Position numbers and translations under genes: made by a program. Source: Bacillota bacterium (GTDB lineage: Bacteria; Bacillota; Clostridia; Lachnospirales; Lachnospiraceae). From it: 64,000 nt of DNA. Positions 1 through 9,227 of the stretch are shown here, piece by piece. How positions within the stretch are numbered: the stretch's first letter is position 1; each line of letters opens with the position of its first letter. The stretch covers positions 44,626 to 108,625 of the forward strand of contig JAEZNB010000058.1 in assembly GCA_023441965.1 (NCBI GenBank). Direction: 5' to 3'. The notes below the pieces were generated by a model, which was not told the origin of the DNA, did not search any database, and saw nothing but the letters and a program-made list of their open reading frames with translations.

Positions 1-1
1 G

Positions 2-1210
2 GAAGGAGAGCTCTTAGGTCTGGATAACGGTGATTCCACCGATTATGATCAGTATAAGGGAAGGAGCAGGCGGCTCTTTAGCGGTAGGCTGCTGGCAATT
101 GTCAGAAGAAGCCGGCCCGATGTACCCCCAAGAATTCGCGCTGTTCAGGACAGCCGGGATATCCCCATCCGCAAGATAGAATTGCTTCGGGAGGGGTATC
201 AAATTAAGGCCATAATCCATCCCATCAATGCGACCTATCAAGACCTGCACTGGAGGCTCACGGATGCCGGAGGGATCGACAGTCCTCTCGGAAGCCTGGA
301 GGTATCCCCGGATGGTAAAAGTGCTACGCTTCATCCCAGGGGAGACGGAGAAGTATTTATCCGCTGCTCCACCAAGAACGGCCGGGACCATATCTCCCTG
401 ATCTCCCAGCTCTGCTTAGAAATCAGCGGCCTGGGAAGGTGCTTCACCGATCCCTACTCCTTTGTATCTGCCGGTTTATATACTTCCAGTAATGTGGAGC
501 TGACCAATGGCAATGAGCGGGGAGTCGCAACTGCCAGGGACGGTGACAGTCATGTGGGCTTTGCAGCTCTGGATTTCGGACCCTATGGCTCCGATGAGCT
601 TACTATTCCTCTCTTCCCCTTAAGTCCTGATCCCTTTACGTTCGAGATTTGGGAGGGTATGCCTGAAGATAAGGGGATTCAGCTGGGAACCTATCTGTAT
701 GATAAGGGCTCGATCTGGAATACCTATCAGGAGATCATCTGTAAGCTGCCGAAGCGGCTGAAGGGTGTGACCACCCTCTGCTTCGTATTCCATGGCAAGG
801 TTCATATCAAGGGCTTTCAGTTTACCAAATATCAAAAGGCCTTCCGGATGCTTGCCGCCGCAGAATGTGATGTTCTGTACGGAGATAGCTATCAGGTAGC
901 AGGTATGGCCGTGGAGAAGATCGGTAACAATGTATCCCTGATCTATCAGGATATGGATTTCGGTGAAAGGGGAACCGGCAGAGTACGGATCAGCTGGCGC
1001 TCCAAGCTCCCCAGCAACTCTATTCAGCTGGTTTTCGCCGGAGCGGACTGGGAAGAGGAAATCCGGCAGATGATAGAGGTCCCTGCTTCAGAGGATTACA
1101 GAGCAGGGGAATTCGATCTGGGATGCAGGATTCAGGGCTCTAAGACACTCTCCCTCATCTTCTTGCCCGGTAGTAAGCTGGACCTGGAGTGGATTCAATT
1201 TTTAGAATAG
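2..1210 (+). CDS. GH2 family glycosidase (beta-galactosidase-like), C-terminal part
   Basis: The reading frame is open from the left edge, so the N-terminus and catalytic barrel lie outside the window. The first residues seen (GELLGLDNGDSTDYDQYKG, then SRRLFSGRLLAIV) match the end of the Ig-like domain after the catalytic barrel in glycoside hydrolase family 2 enzymes. About 330 further residues follow. They look like an Ig-type stretch and then two beta-sandwich modules of the CBM6/CBM36 kind, rich in short beta strands and aromatics (for example LDFGPYGSDEL and YQDMDFGERGTGRV). The probable role is removal of beta-galactosyl or related residues from plant glycans. That agrees with the GH43/GH127/esterase genes further right and with galK nearby. 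No signal peptide can be judged because the start is missing. A hairpin terminator follows. Family is fairly sure; substrate is inferred. Confidence 0.8.
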   Translation, partial: EGELLGLDNGDSTDYDQYKGRSRRLFSGRLLAIVRRSRPDVPPRIRAVQDSRDIPIRKIELLREGYQIKAIIHPINATYQDLHWRLTDAGGIDSPLGSLEVSPDGKSATLHPRGDGEVFIRCSTKNGRDHISLISQLCLEISGLGRCFTDPYSFVSAGLYTSSNVELTNGNERGVATARDGDSHVGFAALDFGPYGSDELTIPLFPLSPDPFTFEIWEGMPEDKGIQLGTYLYDKGSIWNTYQEIICKLPKRLKGVTTLCFVFHGKVHIKGFQFTKYQKAFRMLAAAECDVLYGDSYQVAGMAVEKIGNNVSLIYQDMDFGERGTGRVRISWRSKLPSNSIQLVFAGADWEEEIRQMIEVPASEDYRAGEFDLGCRIQGSKTLSLIFLPGSKLDLEWIQFLE

Positions 1211-1240
1211 GACAGAAAGAATTTCATAGACATGAATCAA

Positions 1241-1292
1241 TAAGCTCCACGGATCGGACAAAGGTGCATTCATATCCGATCCGTGGAACTTA
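1241..1292. terminator. bidirectional intrinsic terminator
   Basis: An 18-base arm at 1241-1258 (TAAGCTCCACGGATCGGA) pairs with 1275-1292 with one bulge, around a 16-base loop. It lies between the convergent GH2 gene and the GGDEF/HD-GYP gene and can serve both. Confidence 0.75.
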
Positions 1293-1326
1293 TCATGCTT
1301 ACAGACAAAGAGAACCCTGGCCAAGC

Positions 1327-3876
1327 CTACCCCTTCGCTTTCAGCAGCTGCTCTGCGTTTTCCTCCTCACATACCCTGATGCTTCCCTTCTGAACCAGGT
1401 TGATGAAGATTCTGGCCAGCTTGGGATCGAACTGAAGACCGGATTGCTCCTCAATAATCGTAAGGGCGGTGCTGACGGTAAAGGGCGCTTTATAGGGCCG
1501 TATGGATATCATGGCATCGAAAGCATCTGCTATGCTTAGGATTCTGGCTGCAACCGGGATATCCTCTCCCGCGATCCTTCTGGGATAGCCGTTGCCGTCA
1601 TAGCGTTCATGATGGCCGATAACAGCGGGAATCACATAATCCAGAGAAGGCAGATGGCGGATAATGCCGATGGAGTTCTCCACATGCCCCTTCACGATCG
1701 AATATTCCTCCTCAGTCAGTCTGCCCGGCTTATTCAGGATTTGCTCGGGTATACCGATTTTACCAACATCATGAAGTAAGGCTGCTTCACGGACGATCTC
1801 CACACAGTCCTCATTCATGCCATAGGCATAGGCCAGCTCTGCCGCATAATAGGCAACATTTCTGGAATGGTTGAAGGTATAGTGGTCCTTGGTATCAATG
1901 GCTGCAGTCAGCGCATAGATCGTGGAAGCATATTCCGAGTAGATGTTCTCTCTGCGCTCGGGCTTCTCCTTCCCCTTCTTGACCAGCTTATAATCACTGC
2001 CGGAATAGATCATAATCGCATTCTTGCCATTGTGCTTCACTGTATAGATTGCCATATCCGCATGATCGATCAGCTGTCTGACATTGCTGGCAGAATAGGG
2101 AATGGAGCAGATTCCTCCGCTGACCGTCAACAGCTTTAAGGCATAATCCGACTCCCGTTTATTCATATTCATGATCTGCTTGCGGATGGTCTCAGCCAGA
2201 TTCTTCGCCATGAAGGCATCATAGGAGGGTAGGATGACGGCAAATTCCTTACCGCTGTACCTGGCCACATGTCCGTTACTGCCGACACTGGCGCGAATGA
2301 TCCTGGCGATATTCTGTAAGGCGATATCTCCTTCCTTGTTCCCATAAAGCTGGTTGTAAAGTTTGAAATCGTCTATGTTCAGTATGATAAGGGCCAGCGA
2401 TCCATTCTTATTCTTCTCATATTCCTGCTGCAGGACCTCATAAAAATATTTCCTGTTCAGCAGACCGGTCAATTCATCGGTACGGGCTTCCAGATATACC
2501 TTTTCGAATAATTTGGAATTCTTGACCGCAATGGAGCCCATAGAATTGACGGAGTCCAGGAAGCTGATATCCTTATAGGTGAAGCTGGATTTCTTCTCCT
2601 TCTCGGACAGCAGAATGATACCGATAATTCCGTTTTCATCTCTAAGGGGTACCACACACTCGATTCCCATAGTAGCAAGCTGGTCCTTTTCCTTCTCCCA
2701 TAGCGTTTTATATTCCAAGGTTCTTTTAAAATCCTTAATCAGGATACATTCATTATGGTTCTCCAGCCAGACAACCAGGGGATTGTCCCTGCGGATGGTG
2801 ACCTTCTTCATCCCCAAGGGATTAGAGCTATATACCACAGCGAAATCCTCCTGCTGATCTGCAATACAGATATAGACCCCCTTTACAGAGATGGCTTTCA
2901 GAATCACCTCCGCCAGCTCCTGTAATATCTCTTGTACATTCAAACTTTTGGTTATGTTCATACTAAACTCCTTAAGACTTTCCGCCTGCAGGATTTCATC
3001 CCTGACGAATATTTTATCGAAGAACCTCTTCATGATATAATAAATGAGTGCCGTGGAAAGTGATATGAAAAAGGCAATGATCAGAACCGTCTTGTCTGTA
3101 CCGAGATTGAATTTCCTGTTGACGGACTGGTGAAGCGGTCCGGCCAGGTTCATAAAAATCCCATAGGATATGCCCGCAGAGATGGCATAACAGCTTCCCC
3201 TTGACATAATCAGCTTCAACTGGAACAAATTCCGTTTATATAAAGCATAGAACATAAGTAAGGCATTGAAAATTCCTGACAGAATATCTGCCGGGAAGCC
3301 CTTAAGGATGGGATTTAACAGCATAATATGACCGATAAACATCAAAAGTATCCCAATGATAACCGGTGTGAACTGCTTTCTCACCTGCCTGTTCTGCCTG
3401 CTGTATTTCAGAAGAATATAAAACATATTCATCAAAGCGGCAGTACAGATCAGGAAGAGCAGGGCTACAGGCCAGGAGTAATCATACAAAAAGGTGGTCC
3501 TGCCACTCAAGGTAGGAATTAATCTGGGAGCCTTCAGGAAGAAGCCGGTCAGGATATTGATAATATTCACTGCTGCCATGACCGATGCCCAGAGCCGGAT
3601 GGACAGCCTGCTCCCCGTTCCCGCATATTTGCTTACAAAATTCAGGAAGGAGAAGGGCAACAGGGTAAGCCCGAGGATGGAAATATCATACCACAGCTTG
3701 ATGGAGGGCCATAAGAGCAGCCGCATGCAGAGGGAACCCCCGGTCCATAGGATCATTGCCCCCAGAACGAGCAGGAAGGCATTGATGATCTGATTCTTCT
3801 TTGCTGCCAGAAAGGTCAGGAACAGAAGGGCATAACCAAGCAATGCGATCACCGGCACATATATATAATCACCCAT
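1327..3876 (-). CDS. 7TM-GAF-GGDEF(degenerate)-HD-GYP protein, likely c-di-GMP phosphodiesterase
   Basis: 849 residues. About seven hydrophobic helices fill residues 1-240 (histidine-kinase 7TM-like sensor). A GAF-like domain follows at about 305-440, a GGDEF domain at about 460-625 and an HD-GYP domain at about 640-840. The HD-GYP signature is complete: HD at 702-703 within LLHDVGKIGIP, and HHERYDGNGYP near 755-765. The cyclase signature is SGKEF at 541-545 instead of GGDEF, so diguanylate cyclase activity is doubtful and a GTP-sensing role is possible. The expected reaction is hydrolysis of cyclic di-GMP at the inner face of the membrane. It is the last gene of a three-gene leftward operon; its ATG overlaps the upstream stop as TAATG, with a GGAGGGG ribosome binding site inside the upstream gene. 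Confidence 0.9.
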   Translation of the reverse strand: MGDYIYVPVIALLGYALLFLTFLAAKKNQIINAFLLVLGAMILWTGGSLCMRLLLWPSIKLWYDISILGLTLLPFSFLNFVSKYAGTGSRLSIRLWASVMAAVNIINILTGFFLKAPRLIPTLSGRTTFLYDYSWPVALLFLICTAALMNMFYILLKYSRQNRQVRKQFTPVIIGILLMFIGHIMLLNPILKGFPADILSGIFNALLMFYALYKRNLFQLKLIMSRGSCYAISAGISYGIFMNLAGPLHQSVNRKFNLGTDKTVLIIAFFISLSTALIYYIMKRFFDKIFVRDEILQAESLKEFSMNITKSLNVQEILQELAEVILKAISVKGVYICIADQQEDFAVVYSSNPLGMKKVTIRRDNPLVVWLENHNECILIKDFKRTLEYKTLWEKEKDQLATMGIECVVPLRDENGIIGIILLSEKEKKSSFTYKDISFLDSVNSMGSIAVKNSKLFEKVYLEARTDELTGLLNRKYFYEVLQQEYEKNKNGSLALIILNIDDFKLYNQLYGNKEGDIALQNIARIIRASVGSNGHVARYSGKEFAVILPSYDAFMAKNLAETIRKQIMNMNKRESDYALKLLTVSGGICSIPYSASNVRQLIDHADMAIYTVKHNGKNAIMIYSGSDYKLVKKGKEKPERRENIYSEYASTIYALTAAIDTKDHYTFNHSRNVAYYAAELAYAYGMNEDCVEIVREAALLHDVGKIGIPEQILNKPGRLTEEEYSIVKGHVENSIGIIRHLPSLDYVIPAVIGHHERYDGNGYPRRIAGEDIPVAARILSIADAFDAMISIRPYKAPFTVSTALTIIEEQSGLQFDPKLARIFINLVQKGSIRVCEEENAEQLLKAKG

Positions 3877-5525
3877 TAAAGTCCCCTCCCCCCTGCCAGC
3901 TTAAAATCAAGACTCTCTATGCGAAGCAGCTCCATGACCTCATAGGCTGGCGGATTCATATGCTTTAGTATTCTTCCCTTCTTCTTCTCAAATTCAGCGA
4001 AGGTACCGCATTTTAATATTGTAATTTCCAAAGGATCCATACCAAGGATTCTCTTCAGATCCTTATAATCCTGATCTACGTATTTAAAATAAATGGACAA
4101 ATGATCTCTTAGGATTTCCTTACTGATTGCCGCATTTGTCAGCGCCTGCTTCCTGATCTCCACATACAGATGCAGCATGGGACGGTTCTGCTGATTGAAC
4201 TCCTTCACGGCAATCCAATGCTCAATCGGCAAGCCGGACAGGTCCACCACCTCCTGGATGGAGCGTTCCGATATTCTGGTGAAGCCTGCGATATCAATGA
4301 TGGAAGGTATTCGGTCTATGTATTTGAATCTGGGAATCCTGGTCCCGTCCTCATGATTGGTCAGGCCCACACATTGATACATGTCCCCTACACGGTATCT
4401 GGCAAAGGCTCCTCCCTTCAGTACAGAGATCACAATCTCATATTTCTCACCCGGCACCACCTCATTCATCAGATAGGTATTGGGCCGATAGGTCGGGTCC
4501 TCCAGATTCAGAAGCATGTCCTTCTCAGGGATAAATTCATAGAAGCAGGCATCCGGGAAGAAATACATTCCATTGCGGGTCCAGGTCTCGGTTCCAAGCA
4601 CCGTAGGCTCTGTTCCTGCAAAAACCTCCATGGGTCTGATCCCCCAGAGCTCCTCCAGATCATCCTTATAGTATTCATTATCCGTTCCGGCGCACATAAA
4701 GCCCTTCAGCCGGAAGAGATCCTTGGGCATCAGGTCACGGTTCTCCTTTTTACAACGGTACTTTGCCAGCAGGAGCCGGAACAGCATCCCCAGCGGCAGA
4801 CTCATGATACCGATGCTTTTGGATTTTTCGCCCGGTGTCTTGGGGGAACTCTTACTCATTGCGGATAAGCTGATGCTGACATAGTAGGATACACTGCCCA
4901 GGCCGAAGAAGTAATCAATCCCCTTTTTCAGTCCCAGCTTAAAGCCCTTCTTATTCCGTTCACTAAAGGACATCTTCACTGCTTCCTTCACCGGCGGCAG
5001 AAATTCAATCTTAATTTCTTCATTTAAGGCCAGTGGCAGCAAACCAGTTGCATAGGGAAGAGGGGCCAGGGCATAGAGAAAGGTTGACTTCGGCTTAACG
5101 GAAAACCTACCCTTCTCCTGACTGGAACAGAGCAGCATACAGGCGATGATATTATTCCGGTAGGTGTCCATCATGCTTTTGGTATAGGGAGCCACCTTGA
5201 CCGGATGCTTTCCTCCCTCCCAGGTGGTCTGGATCCATATCAGCGGCTCATCCGGCAGCATCTCCCCCTTCTTCTGCAGCAATACATCCGCATAATCCCC
5301 ATAGGTGGTCAGGGGTACCATTCTTCGGAAATCATCAATGGTCTCCGGCTTCTTTCCCTTCAGTATACTTCTCCCCAACTCACTTTCACTCCATAACCGG
5401 ATCTGCTCCGTCATAAGCCTGAATTGAATATTCATATAGCTTTCCAGGTCCAGGTCCAAAAAACCGCAGTACTCCTTCCATATCAGGTCCTGCTGCTTAC
5501 TTCTTAGTTTCTCTTCAAAGTTCAT
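3876..5525 (-). CDS. GH3-superfamily acyl-adenylating / acyl-amido synthetase-like protein
   Basis: 549 residues, normal length for the family named after the plant auxin-responsive GH3 proteins, which adenylate a carboxylic acid and join it to an amine. Family-like stretches include the N-terminal TIDDFRRMVPLTTYGDYAD, the central FAGTEPTVLGTETW, and FARYRVGDMYQC followed by PRFKYIDRIPSIIDIAGF. No signal peptide or membrane helix is seen, so it is probably cytoplasmic. The substrate acid and amine are unknown. Start is ATG with AGGAGG twelve bases upstream. It lies 19 bases after the methyltransferase-like gene and overlaps the HD-GYP gene by one base, so the three are probably co-transcribed. 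Family assignment is firm; reaction details are inferred. Confidence 0.85.
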   Translation of the reverse strand: MNFEEKLRSKQQDLIWKEYCGFLDLDLESYMNIQFRLMTEQIRLWSESELGRSILKGKKPETIDDFRRMVPLTTYGDYADVLLQKKGEMLPDEPLIWIQTTWEGGKHPVKVAPYTKSMMDTYRNNIIACMLLCSSQEKGRFSVKPKSTFLYALAPLPYATGLLPLALNEEIKIEFLPPVKEAVKMSFSERNKKGFKLGLKKGIDYFFGLGSVSYYVSISLSAMSKSSPKTPGEKSKSIGIMSLPLGMLFRLLLAKYRCKKENRDLMPKDLFRLKGFMCAGTDNEYYKDDLEELWGIRPMEVFAGTEPTVLGTETWTRNGMYFFPDACFYEFIPEKDMLLNLEDPTYRPNTYLMNEVVPGEKYEIVISVLKGGAFARYRVGDMYQCVGLTNHEDGTRIPRFKYIDRIPSIIDIAGFTRISERSIQEVVDLSGLPIEHWIAVKEFNQQNRPMLHLYVEIRKQALTNAAISKEILRDHLSIYFKYVDQDYKDLKRILGMDPLEITILKCGTFAEFEKKKGRILKHMNPPAYEVMELLRIESLDFKLAGGRGL

Positions 5526-5544
5526 TTATTTTAATAGCCTCCTA

Positions 5545-6108
5545 TCATGATATCGTCTGAATACATTTCGTAATACTGCTTCTATCCGGAAGTAAAAAAG
5601 GGGTCTCCTGCTTATATTGCCCATAGTCCGGAAAGATCCTCATAAAGGTCCAACGGTCCTGGAATAAGACATAAAGAAGATTTAGGCTACAGAAGACTGC
5701 CGAAGCGACATAAAACAACCACAAATGCAGCGCCAGTCCCATAAAGAGGTACATTGCTATGAACATGAGCACTCCGGGATGCCTGCAAAGGGCATAGAAG
5801 CCATTCCGGTATACCTGTCGCGGAGCCTCGTCTTCCATATAGGTAGCTTCAAAGGGCAGGGCAAAGAATAGGGTATAAATCAGCAGGAAGAAAAAAAGCA
5901 CGGCAAGCACTCCGCAGATGCTTGTCCTGATCAGATTCGGTCTGATCTGCTCTGCCGAGGAAATCACAATCCCCACGGTGGAAGCTGCCTGCAGGAGGAT
6001 ACCGGCAAAAAAACAAGGCTTCAGCAGCTTGCTCCGAATCAATACGCTGTTTATGTCATATAAAAAGAAAAACAGATATGCAATAACCCCTAAAATAATA
6101 TAAATCAT
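5545..6108 (-). CDS. membrane methyltransferase-like protein (ICMT/PEMT type)
   Basis: 187 residues, mostly hydrophobic, with about five membrane segments. The C-terminal half has the hallmark of isoprenylcysteine carboxyl methyltransferase and phospholipid methyltransferase families: an RHP motif (ALCRHPGVLMF) that binds S-adenosylmethionine, and near the end DYGQYKQETPFLLP, equivalent to the family's conserved final segment. It probably methylates a lipid or a small hydrophobic acid at the membrane. First gene of the operon with the GH3-like enzyme and the HD-GYP protein; start ATG with GAGAAAGGG just upstream and a good promoter at 6142-6170. Substrate unknown. Confidence 0.75.
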   Translation of the reverse strand: MIYIILGVIAYLFFFLYDINSVLIRSKLLKPCFFAGILLQAASTVGIVISSAEQIRPNLIRTSICGVLAVLFFFLLIYTLFFALPFEATYMEDEAPRQVYRNGFYALCRHPGVLMFIAMYLFMGLALHLWLFYVASAVFCSLNLLYVLFQDRWTFMRIFPDYGQYKQETPFLLPDRSSITKCIQTIS

Positions 6109-6141
6109 AATCCCTTTCTCCCAAATTTGATGATATGTTAA

Positions 6142-6170
6142 ATTTTATCACATTATTACAGATTTTCCAA
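6142..6170 (-). promoter_or_regulatory. SigA-type promoter for the methyltransferase/GH3-like/HD-GYP operon
   Basis: Read on the minus strand: TTGGAA, 17-base spacer, TAAAAT. It lies 34 bases upstream of the first ATG. The rest of the 6109-6345 gap shows no supportable gene. Confidence 0.65.
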
Positions 6171-6345
6171 TAGTAATTTCTAATTATTTACATATTTAAG
6201 CATTAGTTGGATTCTACCGCCATATACTACCGAAAAAAAGCCATATACACCGAAAACAAACAGATGAGTGGCAGGCTGATACTGTACTATCAGTGCCTTG
6301 GCTGTCATAAGCATATACAAAAGCAGACAGAAGGAGCAGCACAGC

Positions 6346-7770
6346 TTGAAGCAAGTAAAGGTAGAACTACGTCCCGTAGCAGGCAGGCTTAATCTGCCCA
6401 CAGTGATAAAAACAGCGATAGCTCCCGGGGATAATACAGAGCGCTTATATATCGCTACTCAGGTAGGAGAGATTTATTCCATTGGAAACGGAGAGATTAG
6501 TAGCTTTCTGGATATTCGAGACAGGATAATCGAATTGGGGACCGCCAGTGGCGGATACGATGAGAGAGGTTTATTGGGACTTGCTTTCCATCCCGAGTTT
6601 CAGTTCAACGGTTTATTCTATCTTCACTACTCCTTGGCCGGTACCCAGGGACCCGGTGCCCTTACCGGTGCCTTCCGGCCAGATCCCTGTGATCCCGGAA
6701 CCCTGAACCTGCAGTGGACAGACCGGGAAAACAGGTATGATCATATCGATACTGTTGAAGAATGGGGGCTGCAGGCAGACGGCAGACCCGGATTAAGGCG
6801 GACGCTGTTGAAGCTGCGCAGGCCCTTTGCCAATCATAATGGGGTAAACAGCCTGAAATTCTCCCCTGAGACAGGAAGACTTGTTCTGACAACAGGTGAT
6901 GGGGGCGCAGGCTATGATCCCTTTCACTTAAGCCAGAATAATATGGAGCTTGCCGGTAAGATCATCGAGCTGGATGTATCCCTGGACGCCTTTGCCTCAG
7001 ATCCCCCGGCAGTCACACGCTTTAGCGAGCTTCCGATGCCGCTTCCGGAAGCACTGACAGTTATAGCGAAGGGGGTCCGTAACATACCGGGTATCTCCTA
7101 TGAATGGTATCAGGACCGATATATCAAATATGTAGGAATCGTAGGCCAGAGTCTTGTGGAAGCGGTCTATGCCTTTGCCTTTTATAATCCCATACCGGTT
7201 ACCCGAATTCTGGAGGCATCAGAAGCAAATCCCATACCGGAGCAGGAATGGATTAACTTCGGATGGCCCGGTTGGGAGGGTTCTTTTCCCACTTCTGTTC
7301 TTCAAAGTTGCCCAGGACAGGGGTCCCCTGAGGAGCTAATCACTGCCTACTATGAGAATGCCCTTCAGACCTCCACTCTGCGTCTTCCTCCTTTGACCTG
7401 CTATTATCATAGGGATTCCCGTCCGGATACCTTTGAGGGAACAGCCTTAACGGGAGTCCAGGCCTATCTGGGTGACAGCATCAGTGAACTAAAGGGCAGT
7501 GTCGTATTTACAGATTTTGTCCGTAAGGGTGGGCCTCCAGCCTCACCGGCAAGAGGGGTACTGGCCTATACGTATTTGCGTCCTGATTGTATGCTTCAGG
7601 ACTATGGTCTGCTTGATGCTGCTTATGATTTTGCCGGACAGTCCGCCTTCTTCACCAGTCTGGGGACGAATCTGGATCAGACCAGCTTATATCTGGGAGT
7701 CTATGGCTCCATGCATGTGACAGACTTCAATCTGGGCACGGTATTTGAGATCCTCCCCGATCGATCATGA
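6346..7770 (+). CDS. glucose/sorbosone dehydrogenase-like beta-propeller protein
   Basis: 474 residues from the chosen TTG start at 6346, which has AAGGAG nine bases upstream; a TTG at 6298 is in frame but lacks such a site. The protein resembles the PQQ-dependent soluble aldose dehydrogenase / HHIP-like propeller family: RLYIATQVGEIYSI, GLLGLAFHPEFQFNGLFYLHY, HNGVNSLKFSPETGRLVLTTG and INFGWPGWEGSFPTS. Known members oxidise sugars with PQQ and calcium. No signal peptide is visible, which is unusual for a family that is normally exported. No PQQ synthesis genes are in the window. The gene stands alone, convergent with galK. Fold is likely; enzymatic activity is uncertain. Confidence 0.7.
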   Translation: MKQVKVELRPVAGRLNLPTVIKTAIAPGDNTERLYIATQVGEIYSIGNGEISSFLDIRDRIIELGTASGGYDERGLLGLAFHPEFQFNGLFYLHYSLAGTQGPGALTGAFRPDPCDPGTLNLQWTDRENRYDHIDTVEEWGLQADGRPGLRRTLLKLRRPFANHNGVNSLKFSPETGRLVLTTGDGGAGYDPFHLSQNNMELAGKIIELDVSLDAFASDPPAVTRFSELPMPLPEALTVIAKGVRNIPGISYEWYQDRYIKYVGIVGQSLVEAVYAFAFYNPIPVTRILEASEANPIPEQEWINFGWPGWEGSFPTSVLQSCPGQGSPEELITAYYENALQTSTLRLPPLTCYYHRDSRPDTFEGTALTGVQAYLGDSISELKGSVVFTDFVRKGGPPASPARGVLAYTYLRPDCMLQDYGLLDAAYDFAGQSAFFTSLGTNLDQTSLYLGVYGSMHVTDFNLGTVFEILPDRS

Positions 7771-7787
7771 GCTTGATTTCGTTAGAA

Positions 7788-7829
7788 AAGAGGATGAAGC
7801 AGTGTAAATTCCGTCTGCTTCATCCTCTT
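7788..7829. terminator. bidirectional intrinsic terminator
   Basis: Perfect 15-base arms (AAGAGGATGAAGCAG at 7788-7802 and its complement at 7815-7829) with a 12-base loop, between the convergent propeller gene and galK. Confidence 0.8.
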
Positions 7830-7871
7830 ATCATCTCTATATATGAATACATTACGATACGATGACCTAAG

Positions 7872-9041
7872 TCAGTATCTGATCGCTGTAGGACCGTCCC
7901 CGGCTTCTACCACATAAAAGCTTGCTTCATGGCCGATCCGATCTTTATATTCCTTGCCGACTGTTTGGATAAATTTCTCCAGACAGTCCTCCTTCACGAT
8001 ACTTATGGCACAGCCGCCAAAGCCCGCGCCGGTCATTCTGGCTCCGAAGACTCCCTCCTGCCTTAGAGCTGCCTCCACAAGCGTATCCAGCTCAATCCCT
8101 GTCACCTCGTAATCTTCCTTTAAGGATTGATTGGATTCTGTCATGAGGCGGCCGAACAAGGGAATATCGTGCTGCATCAGAGCATCGACTGCCCGAATGG
8201 TCCTCCGGTTCTCATACACGGCATGTCTTGCCCGCTTCCGCTGAATTGGATCCGTGATATAAGCCTGATACCTATCGAATTCTTCCTCTGTGAAAGCACC
8301 GAGAGATGGGATCTGAATGACCTTCTGCAATTGTGCAAGTGCCTCTTCACATTCTCCTCTTCTCTTATTATATTCCGAGGCTTCCAATCCCCGTCTCTTA
8401 TTCGTATTCATGATGACGAGCTTTGCATCCTTCAGCTCCAGGGGTGCATATTCATAGCTTAGGTCTGCCGTATCCAGGAAGATTGCCTGTCCCTTTCTTC
8501 CCATCGCCACGGCAAACTGATCCATGATGCCGCAATTTACTCCGATGAACTTATTCTCCGCCTGCTGGCATAGGAGGGCCAGCTTCACAAAATCAAGAGA
8601 AAAGCCGAACAGATCCATAAGAACAAAGCCGGTCAGGACCTCAAGGGATGCTGAGGAGGACAGGCCCGAGCCATGAGGGATCGTCCCATAATATAGAATA
8701 TCTATCCCTTGGTCTATCTCAAAGCCCTCCTGCTCCAGGACCCAGATCACACCCTTGGGATAATTCGCCCAGCCATCTTCTCCCCGATATTCCAGTCGGT
8801 CTAAGGGTACTTCTATCACTCCCGCCTCCGGAAAATTCTCCGAATAGAAGCGAAGGAGCTTATCGTTACGCTTCTTTGCAACAGCATAGGTCCCTATGGT
8901 TAAGGCACAGGGAAATACATGCCCTCCGTTATAATCCGTATGCTCTCCGATCAGATTCACACGGCCCGGCGCAAAATACAGATCATGGTCTCCTGTCCGG
9001 GCAAACACCTGATGAAACTTCCTGTTAAGCTCTCTATGCAT
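7872..9041 (-). CDS. galK: galactokinase
   Basis: 389 residues, the usual length. It phosphorylates alpha-D-galactose to galactose 1-phosphate with ATP, the first committed step of the Leloir pathway, in the cytoplasm. All GHMP kinase signatures are present: PGRVNLIGEHTDYNGG near the N-terminus (galactokinase signature), GSGLSSSASLEV (phosphate-binding loop) and RMTGAGFGGCAISIV near the C-terminus. Start ATG at 9041 with GGAG twelve bases upstream. It stands outside a galT/galE cluster and has its own promoter at 9146-9174, so it is probably separate from the pse operon that ends just upstream. Confidence 0.97.
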   Translation of the reverse strand: MHRELNRKFHQVFARTGDHDLYFAPGRVNLIGEHTDYNGGHVFPCALTIGTYAVAKKRNDKLLRFYSENFPEAGVIEVPLDRLEYRGEDGWANYPKGVIWVLEQEGFEIDQGIDILYYGTIPHGSGLSSSASLEVLTGFVLMDLFGFSLDFVKLALLCQQAENKFIGVNCGIMDQFAVAMGRKGQAIFLDTADLSYEYAPLELKDAKLVIMNTNKRRGLEASEYNKRRGECEEALAQLQKVIQIPSLGAFTEEEFDRYQAYITDPIQRKRARHAVYENRRTIRAVDALMQHDIPLFGRLMTESNQSLKEDYEVTGIELDTLVEAALRQEGVFGARMTGAGFGGCAISIVKEDCLEKFIQTVGKEYKDRIGHEASFYVVEAGDGPTAIRY

Positions 9042-9145
9042 ATGCTGCTACTCCATTCTCTGACTGTAAATTTTGTTGGGCTTGCCTGCGTATGGAACCT
9101 GTATTCAGGTACACCTGTGATTATATAATGGAAGCCCACAGCTTC

Positions 9146-9174
9146 ATTATAATCAATCTGCTTTCTGCTGTAAA
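9146..9174 (-). promoter_or_regulatory. SigA-type promoter for galK
   Basis: Minus strand: TTTACA, 17-base spacer, TATAAT, giving a leader of about 100 bases. A second TATAAT (9122-9127) lies in the leader without a matching -35 at proper spacing. Confidence 0.65.
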
Positions 9175-9227
9175 GCACCTGGCAATTCGCTTATCACGTT
9201 CATATCTCCATGTTACATACCGGTTCT

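Noticed and set aside
4170..4868. 232-codon plus-strand frame opposite the GH3-like gene
   Set aside because: Antisense shadow; the minus-strand gene has clear family motifs over the same bases.
6180..6401. 73-codon hydrophobic minus-strand frame upstream of the methyltransferase-like gene
   Set aside because: It overlaps the start of the propeller gene and the promoter of the operon and has no ribosome binding site.
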